Positions 12,531 to 23,411 of a DNA stretch of 64,000 nucleotides are shown here, one piece after another (within the stretch, counting starts at the first letter, position 1; each line of letters starts with the position of its first letter). The notes under the pieces are model-generated. The model saw only the letters and a list, made by a program, of their open reading frames with translations. It did not search any database and was not told the origin of the DNA. Source of the DNA: Symbiodinium natans (lineage: Eukaryota; Sar; Dinophyceae; Suessiales; Symbiodiniaceae); contig CAJNDS010001635.1 in NCBI GenBank assembly GCA_905221605.1, positions 62,001 through 126,000 of the forward strand. Reading direction: 5' to 3'. The position numbers and the translations under genes are program-made.

Positions 12531-15500
12531 GTGAGGCGATGGGTAGAGTTGCAGCACCAGTAACACTTCTTACGGCACGTGCAACACCTTCTTTCTAGCC
12601 GCCCAGCAGCCTTCAAATGTTGCTAATGTTTGGATGGCCTGGCGAACTCAGGACAGCCGAGCAGGACGTATATGATTCGCGAGGCTCGGGTTCCCATTCG
12701 CGCAGCAGACGGGGGTTTAGGGTTAAGGGTTTATCTGGTTCCGGGTTCAGAAGAGGGTTTGTCAAGATGCTCGTGCCTTAGTCAGCAGTGCTGGGACCTG
12801 AGCATATTCCGGCTGTTTGTTGTCTGGGAATTAGCGCGATGCAGGCAGGGGTGCGGAGTTCAGGGTGCACATGACCACAGCAGGTCGTGCGCTGACGCAG
12901 AGACGCATTTGCACTTCACCGCACACGGTTACGTTACTTTCGCGTGCGCTTGTTGCTTCCGACGGGCATGCTTGACCTCAGTTTTACTTGCCAGGCTGTC
13001 GGGTCTCAATTATGGGTGAAGCCCCTTCAAGCCCCCAAGCCCAACTCCCCTTTCCATGGCATCTGCGGTGGAGGCAGCAGTCGTGACAGGTCACGATGGT
13101 CGAGTCATGTCCAAAGCAGAACCTGGGGCTTGCCAGCACCCGAAACCCGAATGTCAAAACCTGAGCACTCCAGCACTCGGAGGACCCCAAAATGCCGGAT
13201 GTCAGAATGGAATGGAAAAACTTTAGGATCCCTTCTAGCAGCAGCTTGTTCATCGGGATTATTGGGGTGGGGAGGGGTGCTACAATTACAACAACGTATT
13301 CGGGTAGCTGCGGAATCAAGGGGGTATCTCACATCAATCCGGCAATGCCGGGCTTGTGGCAGGCTATACCATCAGGAAAGATTGGGTGAACGGCCCCAAC
13401 TCTGTCTTTCGATCAGTTTTGGGCGACAGAGCCGCAGAGAGCTTTTCTGTGCCATCCCCAACCCTGAGCCCCATAGGACCCAGGAGCGTGTCCTGCTCAA
13501 GGACTCAGAGTGGTGTTGTCGGTTCAGGTGTTTGGATATAGGTATAAAAGGGTTTACGGTTAAGAGCTTAGGAGCTTCACATGAGGTATGCAAGGGACAA
13601 ATGGCGGGTTCATGGCTACAAATGCAAGCCCTCGGGCCTTGGATCTAAGAAGAACCCGTTAATAGTTTCCCCATTTGAGACTCAGCAGCTGCTACTCAAT
13701 GAACAGCCAAGTCAGTGGCTCCCTCTTAACCCCAAACTTGGTGTCGAAGCCAGCGGTTTAGGGTTTGGGGTTTGGGGTTTGGGGTTTCGGAGAGCGGCCC
13801 AAGGTGGATTTTTCAATCAAACTTATGCAGCGGACTACGACGCCTTCTATTTTATGGACCGCTGCCGTGTGATGGGTGAAGATGCACGGGTTTCGGGTTT
13901 AGGGTTTAGTGTTGTAGGGTTCATAGGGTTAAATGCTTGTAGCACACAGAAATTCGTTCAGGGTTGAGGGCCTTGAGGGACGGGCAGGCACACACCCCCC
14001 TTAATCCTATGCCCTAAGCCCTAAACCCTAAACCCAACTCACCTAGATGACTTTACCGGTTGTGTCACCATGATATGCCTACGATACCAAGAGCCGATGC
14101 CACTGAGCGAATACTGGTGATCTGTTATCTTGGGAACAGTACTATTATTCATCTGGGGTTTGTGATTGGGTTGGAAAAGGGTTGCTGAGTGGTGTTGGTG
14201 AGCTCGGCCCAATCTGGCTGTTGCTAGTGTTTGGAAGTCAGACCTACCAACCGATGCCTTGCCGGCCTTGAGCGAGTGTGAGAGTCGAAACCCAACTTGA
14301 AGTTGAACCCCAGAACTTGGTTGAAATTTCTACGTGCTGGTTGCAACCTTCCGGTTTCCTTGCGAGTGCTTCGAGGTTGGTGGGTACAGTAGGAACTATA
14401 TGGCTTTAGCTGGTAAACAATGAGAAGTCCGTCCGTATGTGGGGCCTTGGAAAAGCGCCTTTTCAAAGTCTAGGAACCCAAACTACTTGTAGGTTCGCAG
14501 TGCCTCCTTCAAGGCACTTGTCTAGAGAGCCCAGAGGATCCCCTACCTTTCCCAGATTTCCTAGCCAATTTTAAAGGGTACGCGAGCTTAGTGAAGGGGA
14601 AACCCTGTAACTGTAGTCTCGCGACCCGCCTCGGCCTGGAAGTGAAAAGACGGCAAGGCAACCCAAGTTGGAGATCGCAGGTGTGAAGCCTGTTGTAACA
14701 CGCTGACTCATGCCAAGTTTGGGAGTAAAACCAGATCGAACAACAAGCCGGGAAATCAGAGGAGGGGGTGGGGTTGAAAGGCGGGGTGGGGTACTGGGGC
14801 GCGTGTGGGCCGGGTGGAGGCAAAGGTGGGCGGGGCGTCCACCCCCTAAGGCTTAAACTTAAGTGGCCTCTGTTCCTGATGCGCCGTCTCTCCCAATACC
14901 GGGGGGTAAGAGTCAGTCGAGAGATTGTGGTGGCAAAGCCGGGACTTTTGGAACCCGCTTGCGCCCCTTCAGGAGATCGATGCCGTGCCCGTCAAACCTT
15001 TGTGGATGAACCAGCTGATTTCGGAGGCCAGCCTCCCTACGCCCCAAACGCGCAGAGACCAGCCCAACAGCAAAACGTCGAGGCTGCTGCAGGACATCCG
15101 AAACCCAAGAGCTTCTCAAGGTAAAAATAGCACTGCCCTCCTCGTCATGCATTGCTCCGGGTCTTTGGTTTGCTTGGGCTTGATGCATACAGGCGATTCA
15201 TCTCCCAACACCTGCCTCACGCATCCAAGCAAGCTGTGGCGTCGCTCCATGTTTTGCTTGAAACCTTCCGCCCAGTCGAAAGGTAGAAGCCTCCTCAGAG
15301 TAGGCCGCCCACATCAGCCCCCCTAAACCCGAAACCCGAAATTCCTTAAACCCTCCCAACTTTCAACCCTGAAACAGACTGGTGCCCTGCCGTGTGTCCC
15401 AGGGAGGTCAGCGAGGCAGGTCGCAAAAAAACAACCTAAACCCTAAACCCAAACTCCTGTCCCACAAGTAGACCCCTGCGGCACCAGCGTGAGAGGCCTT

Positions 15501-15769
15501 TTACTATCCGACGACTGCCATCCGTGGCAGTCGCTACCGAGGCACGGTTTAGGGCTTTGCTAGAATGGTCAGTAGTGCCGTTGCCTTCTTCCCTTTGTGA
15601 GGATAACATCCATTATCATGAAGCCCACTAAGCAAAGCAACTGGGCAACTTTATTTGAGTGTTCTTAGGTTATTGGGAAATCTAGGCTGAGGCCTGGCAG
15701 GAACTACTAGTACATGTGGAGTTTGCTTTCACTTGGTGACCTCGTTGCATTCTCTGGCGTTCTCTGCTC
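12531..15769. other. Coding-like islands in repeat-rich DNA, unresolved
   Basis: Islands worth noting: 12656-12715, ending directly at GGG|GTTTAGGG (telomere-like donor); about 12784-12965, containing CWDLSIFRLFVVWELARC; a 234-codon + open frame at 12944-13648, overlapped by other open frames; and about 14972-15120, reading EIDAVPVKPLWMNQLISEAS between TTCAG and CAAG|GTAAAA. I could not phase these together. Telomere-like tracts lie at 12716-12732, 13757-13787, 13890-13912 and 14009-14034. Confidence 0.35.
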
Positions 15770-16513
15770 ATGAGCCCAAGCACAGCACTGGGCAGCAGCA
15801 TTCTTAGCATCTACGGAGCTCTGCAGCCCAATTCGGCCAAGCCACGGCCCCTTGAACCCTCAAGTGGAGGCGATGGTTGGGACTCCTTCCTGCAACAGAT
15901 GCCCGAGGACCTCATTATGCACATTAACGGTGGCACGGCCCAGTTGGGAGGGCTTTGGGATTGGCATCTTTTCAGGGTCTTGGTGTTCAATGGCTTTGCT
16001 GGTAAACCGAGATGTGGGACTTGGGATTGAGAAGGATTGTTGCAGTGCAGCAGCCACATGCTGCATGCTTGCAGCGCAAGGCATCCCACCCTGGGCCACA
16101 CCCATCCCTAGACAAGAAGCCGGGAAAGCCTGGCCCTGGATCTTTTTCCGACAGCTTTGCTGCGCTGTTATTGGAAGGGGGGGGTGAAAGTGTTGCTGCA
16201 TCATTCCTGCTCGGGGCAGTCTCCGCCAGCGTGCCGTGAGGGGGGAGGGGCTTGACTTTCAACCGCTGCCGCCTCCTGGGAGCCCTGTTGCGCAAGTCGC
16301 TTTTGACGCAATGAACCCTGCTAAACCCTGGAACCCCAAACCCTAAACCCTAAACCCATCAGGCGCCCGCTCCTGTGCGGCTGGCGAAACCCTAAACCCA
16401 GACCCTATAAACCCGAACTGAAGTCAGGTAATGCCATCTACAACCTGCGTCATCCCTGGCTGCGGTGGCTTTACGACCGGCTCGAGGAAGAGAAAGATTC
16501 CGCCCCCTGGACA
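15770..16513 (+). CDS. Two phase-matched exons of an unrecognised large gene
   Basis: Exon 1 is 15770-15929, opening with a possible ATG (MSPSTALGSSILSIYGAL), and contains GWDSFLQQMPEDLIMHING. It ends G|GTGGCA. Exon 2 is 16428-16513, after GTCAG, reads NAIYNLRHPWLRWLYDRLEE and ends ACA|GTTCAG. The split Gly codon joins as HING-NAIYNLRHPWL in frame. The intron is 498 nt with CCCTAAA tracts towards its 3' end. The text looks like a folded enzyme or lectin domain, but I cannot name the family. Whether 15770 is the true start is unproven. Confidence 0.6.
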
Positions 16514-16551
16514 GTTCAGACTTAAGAATGAGTCTAGTCCATTAATACCCT

Positions 16552-16594
16552 TAGGGTTTAGGGTTTGGGGTTTAGGGTTTAGGGTTTAGGGTGG
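16552..16594 (+). repeat. Telomere-like array inside an intron
   Basis: About six TTTAGGG units (one TTTGGGG variant), about 40 nt downstream of the exon ending at 16513. Confidence 0.9.
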
Positions 16595-17412
16595 ACATCC
16601 AAAAGTTTGAAGCTTGGAATGTTCCCGAAGCTAAACTCTAAAACCTTGCTTAGGGATAGAAACGAAGCCTAAAATCGTGCCGTGAATTTGTGGTGTTTTC
16701 CTTGCTTTGCACTTATTTGTGCTTCTTGTGCCTGTATCCATGTCTTTGCTGTTTGAACATGCTTGTTTTTGCATTTGTAGCACTGATTTTATGGAAAAGC
16801 ATAAATCCAAAAGTCAAAAAATCCGAGAATCCAAGAGTCCAAGGTCCAAATCAGCCAAGAATCCAAACTTTTCCTGAGCTTCTCCCTGGAAAGTTTGGAT
16901 TTTGGTATTTTGGGATTTGGATGTTTTGTTTTTTTGCGAGGCTTAGCAAGTATGGCTCTAACCCTTATACAAGGGAGCGTATTCGAACATGTAGTGTATA
17001 CAGGAGCCTTCACAATCGAGGTTGGCCAAAATTGCCATATATGTATGTGTATATATTAATATATATATATATATATGTATCTTTGTCATAGTTGGGTAAC
17101 ATTTTGCATGTGAAGTGTACTTAAACCCAGTAAGGCTTCTCAGTAAGGAATAGCAGTTTAATTTCTTATTATCTCAACCATGAAGTAGGTGTGTATATAT
17201 ATATAGATTACGAACCTTTTTGTTATGTTGTATACGTACATGAACTATTTGTATACACGCCTTATATATCAATAACGCCTTCCCAAGAACCTGGCACCTT
17301 TGATGTCGGGCCTTGACGGGCAAATTTGGGGGTGTAGGGTTTAGGGTTTCACGAAATTCAAGAGTGCGTCCTCCCCTCTCTCTTTCCATGAACTGCATAC
17401 TAGTGATCCAAG

Positions 17413-17489
17413 GACAACAACACTGTGGCGTTTGATCTGCGCATGGCCAACTTGACGCTGGATGCGAAGTCAGGCCAGAATCTGCATCG
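17413..17489 (+). CDS. Exon, continues the 15.8-16.5 kb gene
   Basis: It follows TCCAAG, is phase 0 like the end of the previous exon, and reads DNNTVAFDLRMANLTLDAKS. It ends CG|GTTCAGGGTTTAGGGTCTAG, so the donor is the first bases of a telomere-like tract that runs only to about 17524, where another open stretch begins. The previous intron is about 900 nt and AT-rich in its middle. Confidence 0.55.
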
Positions 17490-17914
17490 GTTCAGGGTTT
17501 AGGGTCTAGGGTTTAGGGTTTAGGCGTTTGACTTCTCTAAGCTGTGTGCCGGTGTCTTACTTCATGCAGTCGCATACTCAGTTAGAATCACTATGCAGTC
17601 TGGTTTCTAGTGTTGCTTTCTGAACCAAATACATAACTTTGCTGATAACTGTCCATGAGCCTTTTACAAGTACTTGAAGGCTCAAGGGCAAATCGCGATG
17701 TTGTTGCCAGGCTTTTGTGAGCGTTTCTCATGTGAGCCAGATGATCTGTGGTTTCCAAAGCAGCATGGCTTGTAGGGGCTGCAAGAGACCGTATAAAATC
17801 AGAATTTGTTCCTGGAAAGGAGGCCCCTAAGGAGTGCAGAAGGAGGACAGAAACAGAGGAGAGGGACCGAGAGAAACTTTGAGATTCTCTGGGGTCTCTA
17901 CCTGAGAACTTGAG

Positions 17915-18018
17915 TTTGGGATGTTCCCCCCTTATATTAACAATCCTTACTCGGGAGTATAGTACCCCCCATTATAACCCCTATTAAGGACTGTTAGTAC
18001 AAGGGGGAAATATCCCAA
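17915..18018. mobile_element. Family A TIR element, copy 1
   Basis: The left end is TTGGGATGTTCCCCCCTTA and the right end AAGGGGGAAATATCCCAA. The middle contains the family core AATCCTTACT...TATTAAGGACTGTTAGTA. Flanking 8-mers ACTTGAGT and AATTGAAT agree at 6 of 8. No ORF. Confidence 0.8.
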
Positions 18019-18123
18019 AATTGAATCTTGGTTGCTCGTTGGGTCGTTCTACAAGTATAGTTCAGAGCGTGAGCTCACAAAAGGATTGCGAACTTCTTCC
18101 GGCACACTGATGAATAATTGAGG

Positions 18124-18228
18124 TTGGGATGTTCCCCCTTAGTTATACTAGCATTCGTTAATCGGTATTATAGTAGGGGGTACCATAATCCCTGTTCAGG
18201 ACTGTTAGTATAAGGGGGCACATCCCAA
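18124..18228. mobile_element. Family A TIR element, copy 2
   Basis: TTGGGATGTTCCCCCTTA at left and TAAGGGGGCACATCCCAA at right. Flanks AATTGAGG and AATTAAGG match at 7 of 8, a clear target-site duplication. It lies about 100 bp from copy 1. Confidence 0.85.
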
Positions 18229-18273
18229 AATTAAGGTGTTGAACTCGTGGTTAAAACGATGGGTCTGCCTCAG

Positions 18274-18350
18274 GTGCAAATCAGGATTACGCCGACGCAT
18301 ATGCAGCGCTGGTGCCCACTGGAGAAGATCCGCAACACAGCGGCACAATT
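18274..18350 (+). CDS. Candidate exon of the 15.8-kb gene
   Basis: It starts after CCTCAG and reads GANQDYADAYAALVPTGEDP (first Gly completed by the preceding exon), followed by QHSGT. Strong coding character, but the 3' border is unclear (a GA-type donor ATTA|GATGAT is possible) and the phase to the next exon is unresolved. Confidence 0.45.
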
Positions 18351-18494
18351 AGATGATCACCAAGGGCCGTCTAGCTGAGGGGGCAAAAACATGGGCCGTT
18401 TTCAACTGCAGCTTGCTAGGCAGCCTCGTAGGAGTAGTTTGGAGTAGCTAGAGGGCTCTTGCTTACCTTTCTTTCTTGCAGGTCATGTCTGCTC

Positions 18495-18619
18495 TACAAG
18501 GAGGGGCCCCCGTAGTTATAAGTAGAGTTATAAGAACCCTAAATTGGGTTATACGGATCCTAAATTGGGTTATAAGTCCCTTAACTACAGTTAGTATAGC
18601 AAGGGGGCCCCTCCTTGTA
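18495..18619. mobile_element. TIR element with 17-bp perfect inverted repeats
   Basis: TACAAGGAGGGGCCCCC at 18495-18511 is exactly inverted at 18603-18619. The middle holds two tandem AACCCTAAATTGGGTTATA-like units. No convincing flanking duplication and no ORF. It shares the CCCC/GGGG-rich ends of the other families but not their sequence. Confidence 0.75.
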
Positions 18620-18755
18620 AGCAGTTGGAGCCAGCCGTTGTGCAAAGATCTCAGGTACCTGGGCGATTCCACGTTGATCGGAAACTGAGCAGCATCACTC
18701 CTGCATCGAATAGCATCTCTTAAGTAGCTGGTCCCTTGGCATCGGACGCCTGGTC

Positions 18756-18796
18756 AACCCTAAACCCTAAACCCTAAACCCTAAACCCTAAACCCA
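18756..18796 (-). repeat. Telomere-like array (CCCTAAA)n
   Basis: About five perfect AACCCTA units, upstream of the exon at 18907. Confidence 0.95.
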
Positions 18797-18906
18797 TCGG
18801 AAATGCCAGGCAGCACAGGCAAAGCTCATAATTTCAGCTTGACGAGGCTGTGGGGAGCTACGCGCAAGATGTAGGGGACTCGATTTAGTACGTTCCTTTG
18901 GTTCAG

Positions 18907-19352
18907 GGTGCCAACGAGAGCCCACAAATCGAATGGAAGGACTGTTACGTGTATTTGGCAGACAAGGGGAAACATAGTACCGTAGGCAGTGCCTCTGTAT
19001 GCCATGTGCTCAGGAAATTACGCCAACACACTGCTCAACGACAGTAGCTTGGACAGGGTTTGAGGCATTGGCTGTAATTAGCACTGGGTGTCCGTCATTT
19101 TAGACTCCCGACTGCAAGTTAGCATGCATCCACGTCACCCACAAACTCCCCTGTGTACCCCCCCCCCCCCCCCCAACGTGATCCACCGGCTCACCCATCT
19201 TCATTAAAGCGGTCAGTGCAAGATAGTCTGGAAGTCGTTCTGATTTTTCACGAGCCTCGAAAGAAGCTTGGAGCGTCCTATTTCAGGCTTCGAGGTCGGC
19301 GTTTACGTGCGACACGGGCAACTCGGTGCAAAGGGCAGCGGATGGTTTTGCG
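18907..19352 (+). CDS. Two phase-matched exons of the 15.8-kb gene
   Basis: Exon 1 is 18907-18976, after GTTCAG. It reads GANESPQIEWKDCYVYLADK and ends A|GTACCG. Exon 2 is 19287-19352, after TTTCAG, reads FEVGVYVRHGQLGAKGSGWF and ends TGCG|GTGCAA. The split Ser codon (A|GC) keeps the frame. The intron contains a C-run of about 16 near 19160. The pattern resembles a small beta-rich extracellular domain. Family not named. Confidence 0.55.
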
Positions 19353-19844
19353 GTGCAAAACACACGTTGCTTCTTAGACATGTCGCTGCAAAAATGCTTC
19401 AAATGCCCTAACGTGCAGTAGAAATTCAGTGACTAAGTAGGCCCTTGGGACATTTGATGTTTTCCCTTCTTGGGTTTACGAGGTTCAGATTCAGGAATAT
19501 TTTTCAGAGGGTTTTACGGGCCATCCTAGATTCAGTGACTGTTCACATGCCTTCGCCTTGAACTATGGTTACAGGGTCTCCTCTTCCCCTTGCTGTGCCG
19601 GAGGGTGTCTGCAGCTTAGGCTGCCACACGTAAAGGTTCACGGTACGTCTTAGCAGTGTAGTAGTGCATCCCAAATAAGGTTGTAAACCACCTGTAACCA
19701 TAGCTGCCTGGCATTGCCCTTCTTGTAGCCCTGTTGCAACTGCTCATGGCGTTTAAGCAAACTTTGTCTGACTCTTGGGTGCCCTCAGGGCGACGAGCAA
19801 CATTTTTGTCAACCTTCAGGCCAGGCAATCGGAAGCCTTCGGGT

Positions 19845-19858
19845 TTAGGGTTTGTTTT

Positions 19859-19889
<31 letters not shown>

Positions 19890-19892
19890 GGC
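19845..19892. repeat. T-run followed by a long G-run
   Basis: About 15 T followed by about 22 G, immediately after GGGTTTAGGGTTT, so the homopolymers look like runaway copying of a telomere-like unit. Confidence 0.9.
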
Positions 19893-20230
19893 GCTTGGGA
19901 GTCCGGGATGTCGAGGCTTGCAGATTTCAGGTCTCGCCCTCGAATGCGCTAAAAAAAAGGGCCGTGGGAACAGGGGCCATCTTCCAGGGTAGGGGTGCTT
20001 TCTCCCATATGGTTCCTACCTCTCCTATCGCACGCCACCGGGCTAAACCCTGAACCCTAAACCCTTGGCATGCTGCACACCGAGGTTCAGGTTCATCCCT
20101 GGCCCTCCCAGTCCGCTCGCGCCCGGTTTAGGGTTTAGGGTTTAGGTGCCGGCAGCCTCCTCAGTCCGTGCTTAAAAAGGGTCTAGGGTTTAGGGTTTCC
20201 CTCCTCCCCAAGCATATTGATAACCTTGAG

Positions 20231-20560
20231 AGGACAACATCACGCTTGGTGTCGCTGCCTACGGAACTTCGCCCATTGGCTGGGAAGACAGCGCAGACTC
20301 CATAACCCAGAGGATAAAAGGGTCCTTTCTATAGCTCTCCCTCCTACAATTCCTTGGCAGCTGAACCCTTCACGGGTTCAAGGCGGGTGGCTCCCTCCTG
20401 TGGGTTGCTTAGGAGGAGGAGTTGCGTGGGTTGAGACCCTATAAACTCGAGAACCGCTTTGTTTTGCTGTGGTGTGCTGGTTGGGTAGAGGCCACACACA
20501 CACACACACCCAACACGATTCTCGGTCGCCGAGGCGTGCGGAGCTATATCTGAGCTTGAA
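20231..20560 (+). CDS. Two phase-matched exons of the 15.8-kb gene
   Basis: Exon 1 is 20231-20321. It begins AG|AG-GAC, completing Glu with the leftover G of the exon ending at 19352, reads DNITLGVAAYGTSPIGWEDS and ends GG|GTCCTT. Exon 2 is about 20491-20560, opening with a short coding CA repeat, reads FSVAEACGAISELE and ends GAA|GTCTCC. Phases agree across both junctions. Function unknown; the Asn-rich, acidic text fits a secreted protein. Confidence 0.5.
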
Positions 20561-20685
20561 GTCTCCGTCCCTTAAAGGATCCCAAAGGGTGCTTGGATGT
20601 CATGGCTAGCTATACGTACATAAGACAAAACACGCGCCATGATGTTAGCAAGGGTCATATATTGCAGTTGTTTCCACCCTAGAAG

Positions 20686-20786
20686 TTGGGATGTTCCCCC
20701 TTATACCACCAGTCCATAATAGGGGTTTCAATAGGGGGTACGATAATCCCTATTAAGGACTGTTAGTCTAACGGGGAACATCCCAA
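20686..20786. mobile_element. Family A TIR element, copy 3
   Basis: TTGGGATGTTCCCCCTTATA at left and ACGGGGAACATCCCAA at right. Flanks CCTAGAAG and CTTAGAAG match at 7 of 8. It lies wholly inside the intron between the exons ending at 20560 and starting at 20835. Confidence 0.85.
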
Positions 20787-20834
20787 CTTAGAAGCTTAGA
20801 AGCTTAAAACCGTCAGCCTTGAAGTAGCGTTCAG

Positions 20835-20918
20835 GCCCCAGGAGCCCCGGGGCGCCCACCTGAACCCAGGTACGACATGTTCAACCAGTCGATCAACTCC
20901 AGCCATCCATTTAGGCGC
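20835..20918 (+). CDS. Exon of the 15.8-kb gene, Pro/Gly-rich then polar
   Basis: After GTTCAG, phase 0. It starts APGAPGRPPEPRYDMFNQ and continues SINSSHPFRR to CGC|GTGGGG. Phase agrees with the previous exon. The first residues look like a collagen-type or linker segment. Confidence 0.5.
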
Positions 20919-21427
20919 GTGGGGCCTCTCGAGCCCTACCCTCAACCCTAGCATGCGGGTTCATGAGTCGTTGTAAGTAGGGTTCTTTGGGAGGGTTAGA
21001 CTAGAAATGCAGTCGCCCTACAGGGCTCAAGGTCAAGCCCTCAGATGCCTGCATCTGACTTATCCAGCTAGGGGTCCCTACATGATCTCGCAGGTTAGAA
21101 ACTTCAGTGTTGTGGTTGGGTACTGGTAGTTTGGCTTTTGGGGACAGGCGAAAGTGCCGGCACAGGCTGTCCTTGAGCCGTAAACCTATGTATTTGTGTA
21201 TGTTTCGCAACCCCTTCCTTCTACGACCCTCGGCCTTCAGCACAGTCGCTTTGCCGCAATCCTGACATATTACCCTGCCCTGCAGCTCAGACTGCTTTGG
21301 TGGGTGACCAAGAACCCTCTTTGATCCTCCTTTGTCCGCTGTCAATCGGCGGCCTCAGCTGGCAAAGCACCTTCAAACACCCGTTTAGGGTTGAGGGTTG
21401 AGGGTTGAGGGTTTAGGGCCTGCAAAG

Positions 21428-21680
21428 ATTCCACCAGAAGCAGTCGTACTGGCGAAGCCGGTGCAGCGCCTAAGTCAGGGCCCAGTGTTGAGACTTGAGG
21501 GTTCGGGTTGCCTCCAAGGGCATTTCGGTTTGGAGTTGCGGTTCGGGCTTATGCAAAGCGTGCGCCCAACCGAGTGCCGCGCACAGCCACCCCCAGCTTG
21601 CCACCATAGTATCGGATGTACTTGATAAGTGCTGTGGGGTTGCATCCCAGATGACTTGGCAGAAGCTGGCAAACCCTACA
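21428..21680 (+). CDS. Two phase-matched exons of the 15.8-kb gene
   Basis: Exon 1 is 21428-21473, after TGCAAAG. It reads IPPEAVVLAKPVQRL and ends A|GTCAGG. Exon 2 is 21610-21680, after CCATAG; the split codon gives Ile, then SDVLDKCCGVASQMTWQKLA, ending ACA|GTAAGT, a consensus donor. A further open stretch begins at 21720 after GGCAG and can be read as GNHCAVWQVCHANHAEWD (phase-matched) or, in another frame, EIIVLSGKSATQIMPNGTED. The frame there is undecided. Confidence 0.5.
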
Positions 21681-21795
21681 GTAAGTCCACCGCATGTCCT
21701 TCAGCTGCTGTGGCGGCAGGGAAATCATTGTGCTGTCTGGCAAGTCTGCCACGCAAATCATGCCGAATGGGACCGAGGATGGCATCAAGGGAGCC

Positions 21796-22280
21796 TTAAA
21801 CCCTAAACCCTAAACCCTAAACCGCAGCTACTAAACGAAGCCTTGTACCTAAACAGGCTCAGTAGACATTCGTCATTCTGGGAGGTCCAGGTTTGATGTG
21901 CACTGTGGGCTCCCTTCTTCGGTCTGGAGTTTTGGGCCACGGAATTCTCTTTTTCTTAGAGGGTTCAGGGTTTAGGGTTTAGGGTTTAGGGTTCAGCCCC
22001 GTTAAGCCCCCAAAAGGGTTGCAATTCCCAGGTTGCTGAAGAAGGTAGGGCCATGACCGGGTATGGGGCGGGCATCCAACTTGAGAGTCCTGGTCTTGCT
22101 TCGAGCATAGCAAGCTCCTTAGAAACCGTGGCGGGTACCAAAAGGCCAAGGGGGCTTAGAGTTGAGTTAAGCCCACCTGTGGGGCTTCGAGAGGTCCTAG
22201 GACTAGCCATCTTCAAGTTGCCTAAACCCTAATTGAACCCTCAACCCTCAGCCCTGAACCCTAAACCCTAAACCCCTAAA
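21796..22280. repeat. Cluster of telomere-like tracts in both orientations
   Basis: CCCTAAA array at about 21797-21823, TTTAGGG array at about 21966-21993, and CCCTAAA again at about 22253-22279. The DNA between them has short open frames on both strands and nothing convincing. Confidence 0.85.
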
Positions 22281-22618
22281 CCTCCCTTCATTGCCGAAGC
22301 AGAGGCCTCAAAGAAATTGAATCTGAGCCGTGGACCCTAGAAACCGCGCAAGCCGGAGGTGCAAACCTAAAAGCCTTGAGAGAGCTGACCCCGTGGCATC
22401 ACAAGAGCCTGAAGGCTGTAGGTTTCGTGGTACCCTAAGAGGCCCTGAGTTCCGCTGTTCAATTAAGCTCCTCAGCATCCTCCCGATGAAGTCCTCTTAA
22501 ACCGAAAGGGCCCTCTGCTTAAAGGAGTTTACTCACTCTGCCGACATCCCAAATTCGATCTCAGTCGCAGGCGGTCCCCATAAAGCCCTATTATTCCCTA
22601 TGAAGGCTTTCAAGTCAG

Positions 22619-22767
22619 ACAAGCAAGGCTTGGACCAAGATGACAGATGATTGGGGGACGTGGGAAATTCAACTGCTGCGGCAGGAGATCTTCGACACCC
22701 CGAACGGCGAGACGCGGGTGCAGTTCCGTAAAGCGCCTCGACGGCACTTGCACTGGGGAGCTGAGGA
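22619..22767 (+). CDS. Exon, unknown protein, strong coding character
   Basis: After AAGTCAG at 22619, phase 0. It contains KMTDDWGTWEIQLLRQEIFD and then TPNGETRVQFRKAPRR, ending GA|GTAAAC. About 50 codons with typical protein composition and one of the clearest exons in the first half. A small continuation at 22869, after TTCCAG (AHVGVSKKETG), is in phase. No family recognised. Confidence 0.6.
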
Positions 22768-23029
22768 GTAAACCGTCAACCTTCTGTGGGGGTATCGGTA
22801 TTGTGATAGACCCCTGAACGTGCAAAGGGGCTGTCCACTCCAAGAAATCTTAGCCGGAAGTCTTCCAGGGCCCATGTTGGAGTTAGCAAGAAAGAAACTG
22901 GTTAAATAGGTGCTATAAAGCCTAAGCATCCCTACACCGGAGCTTGCTTTTCACGCAAATAAAGAGTGCCCACGATGTAGCTCTTCAAGATGGGTGGCCG
23001 CACTAGTGGGTGAGAGGACCCAGCACCAG

Positions 23030-23131
23030 GGTTTAGGGTTTCGGGTTTGTGTTCAGGGTTTGGGGTTAAGGGTTTAGAGTCCCTAAACCCTAAACCCTAA
23101 ATCCTAAACCCTAAACCCTAAACCCTAAACA
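23030..23131. repeat. Facing telomere-like tracts
   Basis: TTTAGGG-type units (23030-23075) are followed at once by CCCTAAA units (23083-23131), forming an imperfect inverted repeat that could fold into a hairpin. Confidence 0.85.
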
Positions 23132-23411
23132 AAGGTTTCCTAGGTAGACCCTTGGTTCATATGGCTTTTTTCTGTGAGGGCCAGCCGAGATCCTGTCGAG
23201 GATGGCGTAACCCCTTTTGGGTTCCCAAGGTGAACAGTTTCCGGTTTAGGGTTTAGGGTTTAAGGTTTAGGGAGTCTTTAAGCCCTGTGTACCTTGACTT
23301 GAACTCCCCCAAAAATAGGACATCTGAACCCATATCCCTGCCGCCTGGCACCGTGAAGCAACTTCCGACGTCTGCAAGGCCCACAAGCGTCTCTACTTCG
23401 TGTCTTGGCAG

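Noticed and set aside
12944-13648. 234-codon + frame as an intact gene
   Set aside because: Overlapping frames are equally open, parts translate telomere-like text, and no start or splice context supports all of it.
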